Notes: a model not told the origin generated them from the letters alone. A stretch of DNA of 8,119 nucleotides from Bacteroidota bacterium (GCA_003696875.1 RFHL01000244.1:1-8119), one strand, 5' to 3'. Counted from the stretch's first letter, positions 1 to 6,082 are shown. Numbers and translations: made by a program.

Positions 1-702
1 GATACGGCTTTTGAAGCCTGCCGCATCGCCATGCAACACATGACGCCGGTCATCCTCCTCAGCGATGGCTACATCGCCAATGGGGCCGAGCCCTGGCGCT
101 ATCCGCAGGCGAACGACCTGCCCGAACTCAAGGTGCAGTTTGCGCCGCCCCGGGACGGTTCCGAAGAGACGCCTTTCCTGCCCTATGCCCGGGACGAGCG
201 ACTGGTACGGGCCTGGGCCATTCCCGGGACGCCCGGCCTGACCCACCGCATCGGCGGCCTGGAAAAGGAGGATGAAACCGGCAATGTATCCTACGATCCG
301 CTGAACCACGAGAAAATGATCCACCTACGGGAAGCCAAGGTGGAGAAGATCGCCGAATACGTGCCAGAGCAAACCATTGAAGTAGGGCCCGATACGGGCG
401 AGTTGCTGGTGGTCGGCTGGGGCTCTACCTACGGGGTCATCCGCTCGGTGGTGCGCGAGTTGGTCGACGAAGGCCATGCCGTAGCGCATGCCCATCTGCG
501 CTATATCAAGCCTATGCCCCGCAACCTGGGGCAGCTCATGGGCGGCTTTAAGAAAGTGCTCGTTCCCGAGATGAACCGGGGCCAGCTGGCCATGGTGCTG
601 CGGGAGAAATTCTGCCGCCCCATCGGCCAATACAACAAGATCCAGGGCATCCCCATCGCCAAGGCCGAGCTCCGCGAGGCCATCCTGAAAGCCCTGGATT
701 GA
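1..702 (+). CDS. korA: 2-oxoglutarate:ferredoxin oxidoreductase, alpha subunit (C-terminal part; 5' end outside window)
   Basis: This is the last 233 residues of the alpha subunit of a 2-oxoacid:ferredoxin oxidoreductase. With KorB it decarboxylates 2-oxoglutarate to succinyl-CoA and passes electrons to ferredoxin in the cytoplasm. The reading frame is open from the first base, so the N-terminal portion (in many bacteria a fused gamma domain plus the pyrimidine-binding domain) is missing. Visible signatures, numbered from the first codon, are SDGYIANGAEPWRYP near residues 21-35, PGTPGLTHRIGGLEKED near 75-91, GWGSTYG at 139-145, HLRYIKPMP at 165-173 and PEMNRGQL at 189-196. All are typical of KorA-type alpha subunits. 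The TGA at 700-702 is followed by an 89-bp spacer and then korB on the same strand, the usual korAB pairing. Substrate choice (2-oxoglutarate rather than pyruvate or a branched-chain oxoacid) is inferred from resemblance to KorA and KorB and is not proven by the sequence. Confidence 0.93.
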   Translation, partial: DTAFEACRIAMQHMTPVILLSDGYIANGAEPWRYPQANDLPELKVQFAPPRDGSEETPFLPYARDERLVRAWAIPGTPGLTHRIGGLEKEDETGNVSYDPLNHEKMIHLREAKVEKIAEYVPEQTIEVGPDTGELLVVGWGSTYGVIRSVVRELVDEGHAVAHAHLRYIKPMPRNLGQLMGGFKKVLVPEMNRGQLAMVLREKFCRPIGQYNKIQGIPIAKAELREAILKALD

Positions 703-740
703 CCTGCCAGACACAACTCCTGGCCCACCTTAATATTTTT

Positions 741-789
741 TCTCGCTTCTCGCTTCTCGCTTCTCGCCTCTCGATTCTCATTTCTCATC
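741..789. repeat. Seven tandem heptanucleotide repeats in the korA-korB spacer
   Basis: Seven back-to-back copies of a 7-base unit fill most of the spacer between korA and korB. Copies 1-3 are TCTCGCT, followed by TCTCGCC, TCTCGAT, TCTCATT and TCTCATC, so the array is perfect at its 5' side and decays towards the gene. It ends two bases before the korB ATG at 792. The plus strand is pyrimidine-rich with almost no secondary structure, and no Shine-Dalgarno sequence is present. Similar heptads flank the hairpin units at 3279-3401. A role in spacing or translation is speculative. Confidence 0.9.
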
Positions 790-791
790 AT

Positions 792-1829
792 ATGCAAAGC
801 AACGGAACCACCGCCCTCAAAGCCAAGGATTTTGCCTCTGATCAGGATGTGCGCTGGTGCCCTGGCTGTGGGGATTATTCCATCCTGAAGCAGGTACAAA
901 AGGTGTTTGCCGACCTGGGTCTGAACCGGGACGAGGTGGCCATCATCTCCGGGATTGGCTGCTCCTCACGCTTCCCCTATTATATGGAGACCTACGGGAT
1001 GCATTCCATCCACGGTCGGGCGACCACCATCGCTTCCGGCCTGCGCATGGCCAATCCCGACCTGCACGTCTGGGTCATCACAGGCGATGGCGACGGGCTC
1101 TCTATTGGTGGCAACCACATGATCCACCTCCTGCGCCGCAATTTTGACCTGAACATCCTCCTGTTCAATAACCAGATTTACGGCCTGACCAAGGGGCAAT
1201 ATTCGCCCACCTCTGAGATGGACAAGGTGACTAAGTCCACGCCGCTGGGCTCGCTGGACCGGCCGATCAATCCGCTGGCGCTGGCCCTGGCGTCTGACGC
1301 CAGCTTTGTGGCCCGCTCCATGGACCGGGACCCCAAGCACCTGCAAGAGACGATCTTGCGTAGCCATCAGCACAAGGGTAGCAGCTTCATAGAGGTGTAC
1401 CAAAACTGCAACATCTTCAATGACGGAGCCTTTTTCGCCTTTACCGAAAAAGACAGCAAGCCCGACACCGCCCTTTTCCTCACCCAAGGTGAGCCCCTGC
1501 GTTTCGGGGCCGACCACAACAAGGGCATTCGCCTGAATGGGCTGCATCCCGAGATCGTGGATCTGTCGACCGGCGAATACAGCCCCGAAGACCTGTGGAT
1601 TCACGAGGAAAAGGACCTGTGCAAAGCCCAGATGCTGTCGCGCTTCTCTGACATGGAGGCCTTGGGCATGAACGAAGTATTTCCCCGGCCTTTTGGGGTA
1701 ATCTACGCCCGTGAGCGGGCCTGTTACGAAGATTTGCTACAGCAGCAGATTGCCCAAGCCATTGACCGGCAAGGTGCTGGCGATCTTGATGCCCTGCTAG
1801 CTGGCAACCATACCTGGGATATCGATTGA
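792..1829 (+). CDS. korB: 2-oxoglutarate:ferredoxin oxidoreductase, beta subunit
   Basis: A 345-residue thiamine-diphosphate and [4Fe-4S] subunit that pairs with KorA to oxidise 2-oxoglutarate to succinyl-CoA with ferredoxin as acceptor. WCPGCGDY places two cysteines at 23 and 26, GIGCSSR gives Cys57 and YQNCNIF gives Cys206. These match the four cluster ligands of beta subunits of this family. The thiamine-diphosphate motif runs from GDGD (98-101) to NN (126-127), followed by IYGLTKGQYSPTS, which is characteristic of KorB. The length is normal for the family. ATG 792 was chosen because the conserved sequence begins soon after it. The frame is also open upstream to a TTG at 699 that overlaps the korA stop, but that 31-codon extension is translated from the heptad repeat and is low-complexity. 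No ribosome-binding site is visible. A strong terminator follows 27 bp after the stop, so korB appears to end the operon. Confidence 0.95.
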   Translation: MQSNGTTALKAKDFASDQDVRWCPGCGDYSILKQVQKVFADLGLNRDEVAIISGIGCSSRFPYYMETYGMHSIHGRATTIASGLRMANPDLHVWVITGDGDGLSIGGNHMIHLLRRNFDLNILLFNNQIYGLTKGQYSPTSEMDKVTKSTPLGSLDRPINPLALALASDASFVARSMDRDPKHLQETILRSHQHKGSSFIEVYQNCNIFNDGAFFAFTEKDSKPDTALFLTQGEPLRFGADHNKGIRLNGLHPEIVDLSTGEYSPEDLWIHEEKDLCKAQMLSRFSDMEALGMNEVFPRPFGVIYARERACYEDLLQQQIAQAIDRQGAGDLDALLAGNHTWDID

Positions 1830-1855
1830 TAAACCCAAAAAAATCGGCGACATTT

Positions 1856-1883
1856 GCCCCGCTCCGCATGAGCGGGGCTTTTT
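1856..1883 (+). terminator. Intrinsic terminator after korB
   Basis: A perfect 9-bp GC-rich stem (GCCCCGCTC at 1856-1864 pairing with GAGCGGGGC at 1870-1878) with a 5-base loop, followed directly by five T. It lies 27 bp past the korB stop on the same strand and should end the korAB transcript before moeA. Confidence 0.92.
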
Positions 1884-1926
1884 GCTGAGGCCGTGCAAAG
1901 CCCGTCAACACCAGGTCCACGCCTCA

Positions 1927-1954
1927 TGCTTTTTTCACGTTGCTTTTTTCACTT
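1927..1954. repeat. 14-bp tandem direct repeat upstream of moeA
   Basis: Two adjacent 14-base copies built on TGCTTTTTTCAC, followed by GT in the first (1927-1940) and TT in the second (1941-1954), so 13 of 14 positions agree. They lie between the korB terminator and the moeA ATG at 1971, in the region expected to hold the moeA promoter. The T-rich tract could be part of a promoter upstream region, but no clear TAnnTTTG box follows it. A weak TTGCTT (1940-1945) and TATCAC (1962-1967) pair exists with 16-bp spacing. Confidence 0.7.
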
Positions 1955-1970
1955 GAGAAGCTATCACACC

Positions 1971-3185
1971 ATGATCACCGTACAGGAAGCCCAACGCCTC
2001 ATCATGGAGACCGTGAGCCTTTGGCCGGCCACCGTCGTGCCGACCGTTGAGGCCACTGACCGAATTTTGCGCGAGCCGCTGGTTGCCGACCGGGATTTCC
2101 CCCCCTTTGACCGGGTAGCAATGGATGGCATTGCCATTGCACAGGCCGCCTTTGCGGCGGGGAACCGCCGCTTTGAAGTTACAGGCCGGCAAATGGCCGG
2201 CGCCGCGCCGATCACCCTGGCTGAGGGGGCCGTCTGCTGTGAGATCATGACCGGGGCCATGCTGCCGCAGGGCGCCGACAGCGTGATTCGCTACGAAGAC
2301 CTGGAGATGGAAGAGGTGGACGGAAAAACCTGGGCCACCATCACCCTATCGGAGGTCAGGCTGGGGCAGAATGTGCACCAGCAGGCCAGCGACCGCTCGG
2401 CGGGCGACGAACTTCTGGCGCCGGGACGGCGCCTGAGCCCCGCCGACATCGCCGTGGCGGCCTCGGTAGGCAAGCCACAATTGAAAGCAAGCAGCCTGCC
2501 CCGGGTGGCCGTCGTCTCCAACGGCGATGAGCTGGTGCCGGTGGAGGCCCAGCCGCATCCGCATCAGATTCGCCGCTCCAACGGCATCACCCTGCAGGCC
2601 GCCCTGCGGGAGCTGGGCGTCGAGGCCAACATCTTTCACCTGCCCGATGATCGCAAGGCCATCGAGCGAGGGCTGGCCCAGATCCTGGGGACCCATGATG
2701 TAATCATCCTTTCTGGCGGCGTGTCCAAGGGCAAGGCCGACTTTATTCCCGACACCCTGGCGAGCCTGAAGGTAGAAGAAATCTTTCATCGGGTTACGCA
2801 GCGCCCCGGCAAACCCTTCTGGTTTGGCAAGGGCCATCAGGATCAGATCGTTTTTGCCCTGCCGGGCAATCCGGTATCCACCTTCGTAGGCTATTACCGC
2901 TATATCCGGCCCTGGTTGCTGGCCTGCCTGGGGAGCAGCTATCAGCCTTTGGCGGCCTGTCTGGCCGCTCCCTTCACCTTCAATCCGGACCTGACCTACT
3001 TCCTGCAGGTGCAGGTTTCGACCAATGAGGACGGTGTCCTCATCGCCGAACCGGTGCCCGGTGGGGGATCGGGCGACTTCGCTAATCTGCTGGCCTGCGA
3101 TGGTTTTCTGGAACTACCGCGCGGCCGCAACGACTTTGCGGCGGGGGATACCTTCCCCCTCTACCTCTACCGGCCTTTGCGCTAG
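1971..3185 (+). CDS. moeA: Molybdopterin molybdenumtransferase (MoeA)
   Basis: A 404-residue cytoplasmic enzyme that inserts molybdate into adenylated molybdopterin, the last common step of molybdenum cofactor synthesis. Family features appear in order. The N-terminal helix starts MITVQEAQ. The segment PPFDRVAMDGIA (44-55) contains the conserved AMDG aspartate. MTGAMLPQGADSV lies at 93-105. The molybdopterin-binding fold carries SNGDEL (183-188), LSGGVSKGKADF (248-258, beginning at Leu248) and LPGNPVSTFVGYYRYIRP (297-313). A C-terminal beta domain ends the protein. The length is typical. ATG 1971 fits the family N-terminus; the frame is open back to a GTG at 1893, but that segment is not family-like. 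The canonical Ser-Ala-Met-Asp-Gly-Tyr is Val-Ala-Met-Asp-Gly-Ile here, a variation I associate with Bacteroidota enzymes (from memory). No other cofactor gene lies nearby. It is convergent with the GMC gene. Confidence 0.95.
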   Translation: MITVQEAQRLIMETVSLWPATVVPTVEATDRILREPLVADRDFPPFDRVAMDGIAIAQAAFAAGNRRFEVTGRQMAGAAPITLAEGAVCCEIMTGAMLPQGADSVIRYEDLEMEEVDGKTWATITLSEVRLGQNVHQQASDRSAGDELLAPGRRLSPADIAVAASVGKPQLKASSLPRVAVVSNGDELVPVEAQPHPHQIRRSNGITLQAALRELGVEANIFHLPDDRKAIERGLAQILGTHDVIILSGGVSKGKADFIPDTLASLKVEEIFHRVTQRPGKPFWFGKGHQDQIVFALPGNPVSTFVGYYRYIRPWLLACLGSSYQPLAACLAAPFTFNPDLTYFLQVQVSTNEDGVLIAEPVPGGGSGDFANLLACDGFLELPRGRNDFAAGDTFPLYLYRPLR

Positions 3186-3189
3186 GTTC

Positions 3190-3203
3190 TTGGGTATACC
3201 CAA
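3190..3203. repeat. 14-bp perfect palindrome after moeA
   Basis: TTGGGTATACCCAA is its own reverse complement. It begins 4 bp after the moeA stop and runs into the A tract that precedes the 30-bp palindrome. In RNA it can form a short 5-bp stem with a 4-base loop. On the plus strand it is followed by A residues and so does not look like a terminator for moeA. Its role is unknown. Confidence 0.6.
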
Positions 3204-3237
3204 AAAAGACGCCGGTAGGAGTACTCCTACCGGCGTC
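3202..3237 (-). terminator. Intrinsic terminator for the GMC dehydrogenase gene (30-bp perfect palindrome)
   Basis: Positions 3208-3237 form a perfect 30-bp palindrome centred on GTAC, with arms GACGCCGGTAGGA and TCCTACCGGCGTC. Six A directly precede it on the plus strand (3202-3207), so a minus-strand transcript has a GC-rich hairpin followed by six U. This is a textbook terminator for the gene ending at 3397. The plus-strand side is followed by TGTGCG with no T run, so termination of moeA here would be weaker. The GMC transcript would carry about 160 nt of 3' untranslated sequence containing the hairpin repeats. Confidence 0.85.
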
Positions 3238-3278
3238 TGTGCGTAAGGGCTCTTGGGAAGCCCTGTGAGGCAAGTCTG

Positions 3279-3401
3279 TCTCGCCTCCCGCCCTCCTGAG
3301 CGCAGCGAAGTCCCGCTTACGGGATCGCTTCTCCCTTCTCGCCTCCCGACCTCCTGATCGTAGCGAAGTCCCGCTTGCGGGATCGCTTCTCGGCTCTCAA
3401 T
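3279..3401. repeat. Two 58-bp tandem units with a conserved bulged hairpin, flanked by heptads
   Basis: Units at 3279-3336 and 3337-3394 agree at 51 of 58 positions. Each contains the hairpin AGCGA-ag-TCCCG-loop-CGGGA-TCGCT (3304-3329 and 3362-3387), a 10-bp stem with a 2-base bulge. The loop is CTTA in the first and CTTG in the second, while the stem bases are identical. Outside the hairpins the sequence reads as heptads: TCTCGCC and TCCCGCC, then TCTCCCT, TCTCGCC and TCCCGAC, then TCTCGGC and TCTCAAT, the last overlapping the GMC stop codon. The same heptad type occurs at 741-789. This looks like a dispersed REP-like intergenic element. A second small hairpin (AGGGCT 3246-3251 with AGCCCT 3259-3264) lies just to its left. 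Confidence 0.85.
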
Positions 3402-5022
3402 TATCCGTTCGGCCCAGCTTGGGGACCTCGATGCGGCCCGGGCGGCTCGCGGTGAGGTGCAGGCGAACCAGATCGGCGGCCTTCTCGGCGATCATCATGA
3501 CCGGGGCGGCGGTATTGCCGCGCACGATGTAAGGCATGATGGAGGCGTCGGCGACGCGCAGGCCGTCGATGCCGTGTACCCGCAACTGGTCATCGACCAC
3601 CGCCCGGTCGTCGCTGCCCATCTTACAGGTCCCGGTGGGATGGTAGAGGGTCTGGGCATTCTGGCGCACGTGACGTTCCAGATCGGCGGGAGCGGTTAGC
3701 AGGCGATCCGGGAAATAATGTCCCTTGAAATAAGGCTTCAGGGCCTGGCTCCGGGCGATCTTGAAGCCGGTTTCCATGCCGGCCATGAGGGTCTCGACAT
3801 CGGCGTCGGCCGTGAGGTACTGATGGTCAATGAGCGGGGCATCGTCCAGGTAAGGGGAGCGTAGCCTCACGCTGCCAACGCTTTCCGGTTGCAGCAGGGT
3901 CGGCCCGAGAGAGAAGCCATTCCCGCGCTTGGGGTTGTCAAAGCCGTGGTTGAGGAAGTAGCCTGGGGCAAAGTGATACTGAATGTCCGGCCCGGCCAGG
4001 CCGGGGCGGGTATGGATGAAGCCGCCGCCTTCGGCGACGTTGGACGATAGCGGGCCTTCGGCCCAGATCATGTATTGCAGGAAATTGGTCCAGGATTCGG
4101 CCTCGTCCAAGGTCTGTTTCTGCTTGTTGTGAAACACCATTGGGACGATCAGGTGATCCTGCAGGTTTTGGCCCACGCCGGGGAGGTCATGTTTGACCGG
4201 GATGCCCAGGTCTTGCAGATGCTGGCCCGGGCCGATGCCCGAGCGCATCAGGATTTGCGGGCTGTTATAGGCCCCGGCGGCGAGAATGATCTCGCGGCGG
4301 GCGCGCACTTCTTGTATATGCGTGGGGGCCTGATACTCAATGCCCACGGCCCGCTGACCTTCGAGTATGATGCGATGCACGGGGGCATCGGTCATGACCT
4401 CCAGGTTCTTGCGGTGACGGATGGGCTTGAGAAAGGCCTCGGCGGCACTCACCCGCCGGCCGTCGCGCTGCGTGACCTGGTATAGCCCAAAGCCTTCCTG
4501 TTTTTCGCCGTTGAAGTCCGGATTGGCCTCGAAGCCCTGCTCGGTGGCGGCCTGCACAAAGGCCTGTGTCAGGGGAAAAGGTTCCACCAGATTCTGTACC
4601 GGCTGCGGCCCGCCGCTGCCGTGGTAGGGGGTTTCCCCATCCACGTGGTCCTCCGAGCGCTTGAAGTAGGGCAAAACCTCTTCGTAGCCCCAGCCCCGGT
4701 TGCCTAGCTCGGCCCAGTAGTCATAGTCCGCGCGGTGGCCCCGGATGTAGATCATGGCATTGATGGCGCTGCAGCCACCGAGGACCCGGCCCCGGGGGAG
4801 GTACAACTCCCGATTGCCGGCAAAGGGCTGGGGAGTGCTGTAGTACGCCCAGTCGTAGCGGGTGCGAAAGAGCTTGGAGAAAGCCGCCGGAATCCGAATT
4901 TCGGATTTTCGGTCTTTGGGGCCAGCCTCAAGCAGCAGGACCCGCACCTTGGGGTCTTCGCTGAGGCGGTTGGCCAGGATGCAGCCGGCCGAGCCGGCGC
5001 CAATGATGATGTAGTCGTACAT
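3397..5022 (-). CDS. GMC-family FAD-dependent alcohol (choline-dehydrogenase-like) dehydrogenase
   Basis: A 541-residue flavoprotein of the glucose-methanol-choline family that oxidises a primary alcohol to an aldehyde using bound FAD. The N-terminus MYDYIIIGAGSAG holds the dinucleotide-binding GAGSAG (8-13), followed by LEAG (31-34), PRGRVLGGCSAIN (76-88, GMC signature 1) and GAYNSPQILMRSGIG (250-264, GMC signature 2). The active-site region has His461 in HPTGTCKMG and Asn503 in RGNTAAP, the usual His/Asn catalytic pair. No signal peptide is seen, so it is probably cytoplasmic. Length and layout match BetA/AlkJ-like enzymes, but the substrate (choline, alkanol, polyethylene glycol or another) cannot be read from the sequence, and no betaine or alkane gene is adjacent. 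ATG 5022 sits directly before the Rossmann strand. It appears to be transcribed alone: a promoter-like box and an operator-like inverted repeat lie 64-98 bp upstream, and a terminator lies downstream. Confidence 0.93.
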   Translation of the reverse strand: MYDYIIIGAGSAGCILANRLSEDPKVRVLLLEAGPKDRKSEIRIPAAFSKLFRTRYDWAYYSTPQPFAGNRELYLPRGRVLGGCSAINAMIYIRGHRADYDYWAELGNRGWGYEEVLPYFKRSEDHVDGETPYHGSGGPQPVQNLVEPFPLTQAFVQAATEQGFEANPDFNGEKQEGFGLYQVTQRDGRRVSAAEAFLKPIRHRKNLEVMTDAPVHRIILEGQRAVGIEYQAPTHIQEVRARREIILAAGAYNSPQILMRSGIGPGQHLQDLGIPVKHDLPGVGQNLQDHLIVPMVFHNKQKQTLDEAESWTNFLQYMIWAEGPLSSNVAEGGGFIHTRPGLAGPDIQYHFAPGYFLNHGFDNPKRGNGFSLGPTLLQPESVGSVRLRSPYLDDAPLIDHQYLTADADVETLMAGMETGFKIARSQALKPYFKGHYFPDRLLTAPADLERHVRQNAQTLYHPTGTCKMGSDDRAVVDDQLRVHGIDGLRVADASIMPYIVRGNTAAPVMMIAEKAADLVRLHLTASRPGRIEVPKLGRTDN

Positions 5023-5085
5023 GTGACCTGTGCGTTGTCGTCAGGTAAGGAAAAGCAGGCAGGGGGAAGTAGCACGAGGCCCTGC

Positions 5086-5110
5086 AATTAGGTATGCAAG
5101 CATACCAATT
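5086..5110. promoter_or_regulatory. Operator-like inverted repeat upstream of the GMC dehydrogenase gene
   Basis: GGTATGC (5091-5097), a 2-base centre, and GCATACC (5100-5106) form a perfect 7-bp inverted repeat. The arms extend by AATT on both outer sides if one A at 5090 is skipped. It lies 64 bp upstream of the GMC start codon and just downstream of a TATATTAG box on the minus strand, where a repressor would cover the transcription start. The shape suits a dimeric helix-turn-helix regulator. No regulator gene is in the window, so its identity is unknown. Confidence 0.6.
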
Positions 5111-5112
5111 CC

Positions 5113-5120
5113 CTAATATA
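5113..5120 (-). promoter_or_regulatory. Possible promoter -7 box for the GMC dehydrogenase gene
   Basis: On the minus strand this reads TATATTAG, one mismatch from the Bacteroidota -7 consensus TAnnTTTG. No TTTG box is seen at the matching -33 position. It lies in the AT-rich part of the 192-bp gap between the permease stop and the GMC start, next to the inverted repeat. This would give the GMC mRNA a leader of roughly 85 nt. Confidence 0.3.
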
Positions 5121-5214
5121 CGAAATGGCGGGGAATGCGCCTAGGGTAGATGCGGCTTGCGACCGTTTCCTGCCTCTTTATCCACCTCTCATTCCTCCTT
5201 ACCCGGTCCACCTG

Positions 5215-6009
5215 TCAGGAAAAATACGCCCACAGGCCCAGCATCTTGCTGGCCGAGACAATCACGATCAGGATCAGCAGGCGATGGATCCAGACATTGG
5301 CGCGGGGGACCTTGGCGGCAAAGCGCACCCCGATCCAGGCCCCGATGGACTGAAAAACCGCCATCAGCAGGCCATAGCCCAGGTGAACCTGCCCATTTTG
5401 CCAGAAGACCCAGAGGGCCGGCAGGTTGAAAAACAGCACCGCCAGGAGCTTGATGGCATTGGCTTCGACCAGGCTGTAGCGGGCCATGAGGACCAGAGCT
5501 GCCAGCAGGAAGATGCCCACCCCGGCCTGGATGAAGCCCCCATAGACCCCAATCAGGAAGAAGATCCCCAGGGTGAGGGGATGACGATTGTTTTCACCGC
5601 CTTGACCAGACTCGCGCAGCCAGCGCTTGGGGCTCACCAGCAGGACCGCCAGCATAAAGACCATCAGCCCCCCGATGGTGTAGTTCATCAGGGTCTCGTC
5701 CAGGTCGGCGGCAATGCGGGAGCCTACATAGGCTCCGATGGCCGAACTGAGCAACAGCGGCCACAGATTTTGAATCGGCAGCTTGCCCTGCCGGTAAAAG
5801 GACCAACTCCCCACTATGCTCTGAATCAGGACCCCAATGCGGTTGGTGCCATTGGCGACGGTGGGCGGCAGGCCACAAAAGAAGATGAAAATGGGGAGGG
5901 TGATGAGCGATCCGCTGCCCGCCAGCGTATTGATGATACCCGTAAAAATGCCGGCCACTACGAAGAGCAGCCAGCCGCCCGGGCCCAGATCGAGCTGAAA
6001 GTGATCCAT
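5215..6009 (-). CDS. TauE/SafE-family (TSUP, formerly DUF81) membrane permease
   Basis: A 264-residue, highly hydrophobic inner-membrane protein with about eight predicted membrane segments, fitting the sulfite exporter TauE/SafE family. The family's internal duplication is visible. GIFTGIINTLAGSGS (20-34) corresponds to GVYGGFIQAGVGIFL (154-168). ANGTNRIGVLIQSIVGSW (52-69) corresponds to ANAIKLLAVLFFNLPALW (183-200). IGAYVGSRIA (91-100) corresponds to IGAWIGVRFA (222-231). The two halves are joined by a polar loop near 127-143. Members move sulfite, sulfonates, sulfoacetate or related organic anions, but many have no known substrate, and no sulfur gene lies nearby. The frame extends upstream to an ATG at 6072, but that codon lies in the loop of the reductase gene's terminator, so ATG 6009 is preferred. 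A TACCTTTG box ends 4 bp before it. No terminator is seen downstream. Confidence 0.88.
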   Translation of the reverse strand: MDHFQLDLGPGGWLLFVVAGIFTGIINTLAGSGSLITLPIFIFFCGLPPTVANGTNRIGVLIQSIVGSWSFYRQGKLPIQNLWPLLLSSAIGAYVGSRIAADLDETLMNYTIGGLMVFMLAVLLVSPKRWLRESGQGGENNRHPLTLGIFFLIGVYGGFIQAGVGIFLLAALVLMARYSLVEANAIKLLAVLFFNLPALWVFWQNGQVHLGYGLLMAVFQSIGAWIGVRFAAKVPRANVWIHRLLILIVIVSASKMLGLWAYFS

Positions 6010-6013
6010 GCGG

Positions 6014-6021
6014 CAAAGGTA
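6014..6021 (-). promoter_or_regulatory. TAnnTTTG promoter box directly before the permease start (probable leaderless mRNA)
   Basis: The minus strand reads TACCTTTG, an exact match to the Bacteroidota primary sigma -7 consensus TAnnTTTG, and ends 4 bases before the ATG at 6009. No TTTG is found about 19 bp further upstream, so the -33 half is missing or divergent. A terminator for the preceding gene lies just upstream, so the permease needs its own promoter. If the box is real, transcription starts at or next to the ATG. Confidence 0.45.
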
Positions 6022-6053
6022 GGAAATGCCAGGATGTACCGTCTTTGAAGGTG

Positions 6054-6082
6054 AAAAAAAAGGCTGCCCCATCGGGGCAGCC
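6054..6082 (-). terminator. Intrinsic terminator after the aldo/keto reductase gene
   Basis: On the minus strand a perfect 9-bp stem (GGCTGCCCC with GGGGCAGCC, 6062-6082) closes a 3-base loop and runs directly into eight U (6054-6061). It lies 24 bp beyond the reductase stop codon and separates that gene from the permease gene. Confidence 0.93.

Noticed and set aside
548..899. Minus-strand frames across the korA-korB spacer with Arg/Glu-rich stretches such as REARSEKREAR
   Set aside because: The charged stretch is only the reverse translation of the heptad repeat. These frames overlap korA and korB and have no start signal or domain.
966..1604. A 212-codon minus-strand open frame inside korB
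   Set aside because: Antisense shadow of a GC-rich gene. korB on the other strand carries full cofactor motifs, and the shadow has none.
1893..1970. Upstream extension of moeA from GTG 1893
   Set aside because: The added residues are not family-like and cross the T-rich direct repeat. The MoeA N-terminus begins naturally at ATG 1971.
3279..3401. Possible CRISPR array
   Set aside because: Only two units, joined directly with no unique spacers between conserved repeats. The divergence is spread through the unit, and no cas gene is present.
5125..6048. A 307-codon plus-strand open frame opposite the permease gene
   Set aside because: It is rich in Gln, Asp, His and Pro with no recognisable domain, as expected for the antisense of a hydrophobic gene. 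The minus-strand frame shows the clear internal duplication of a TauE/SafE permease.
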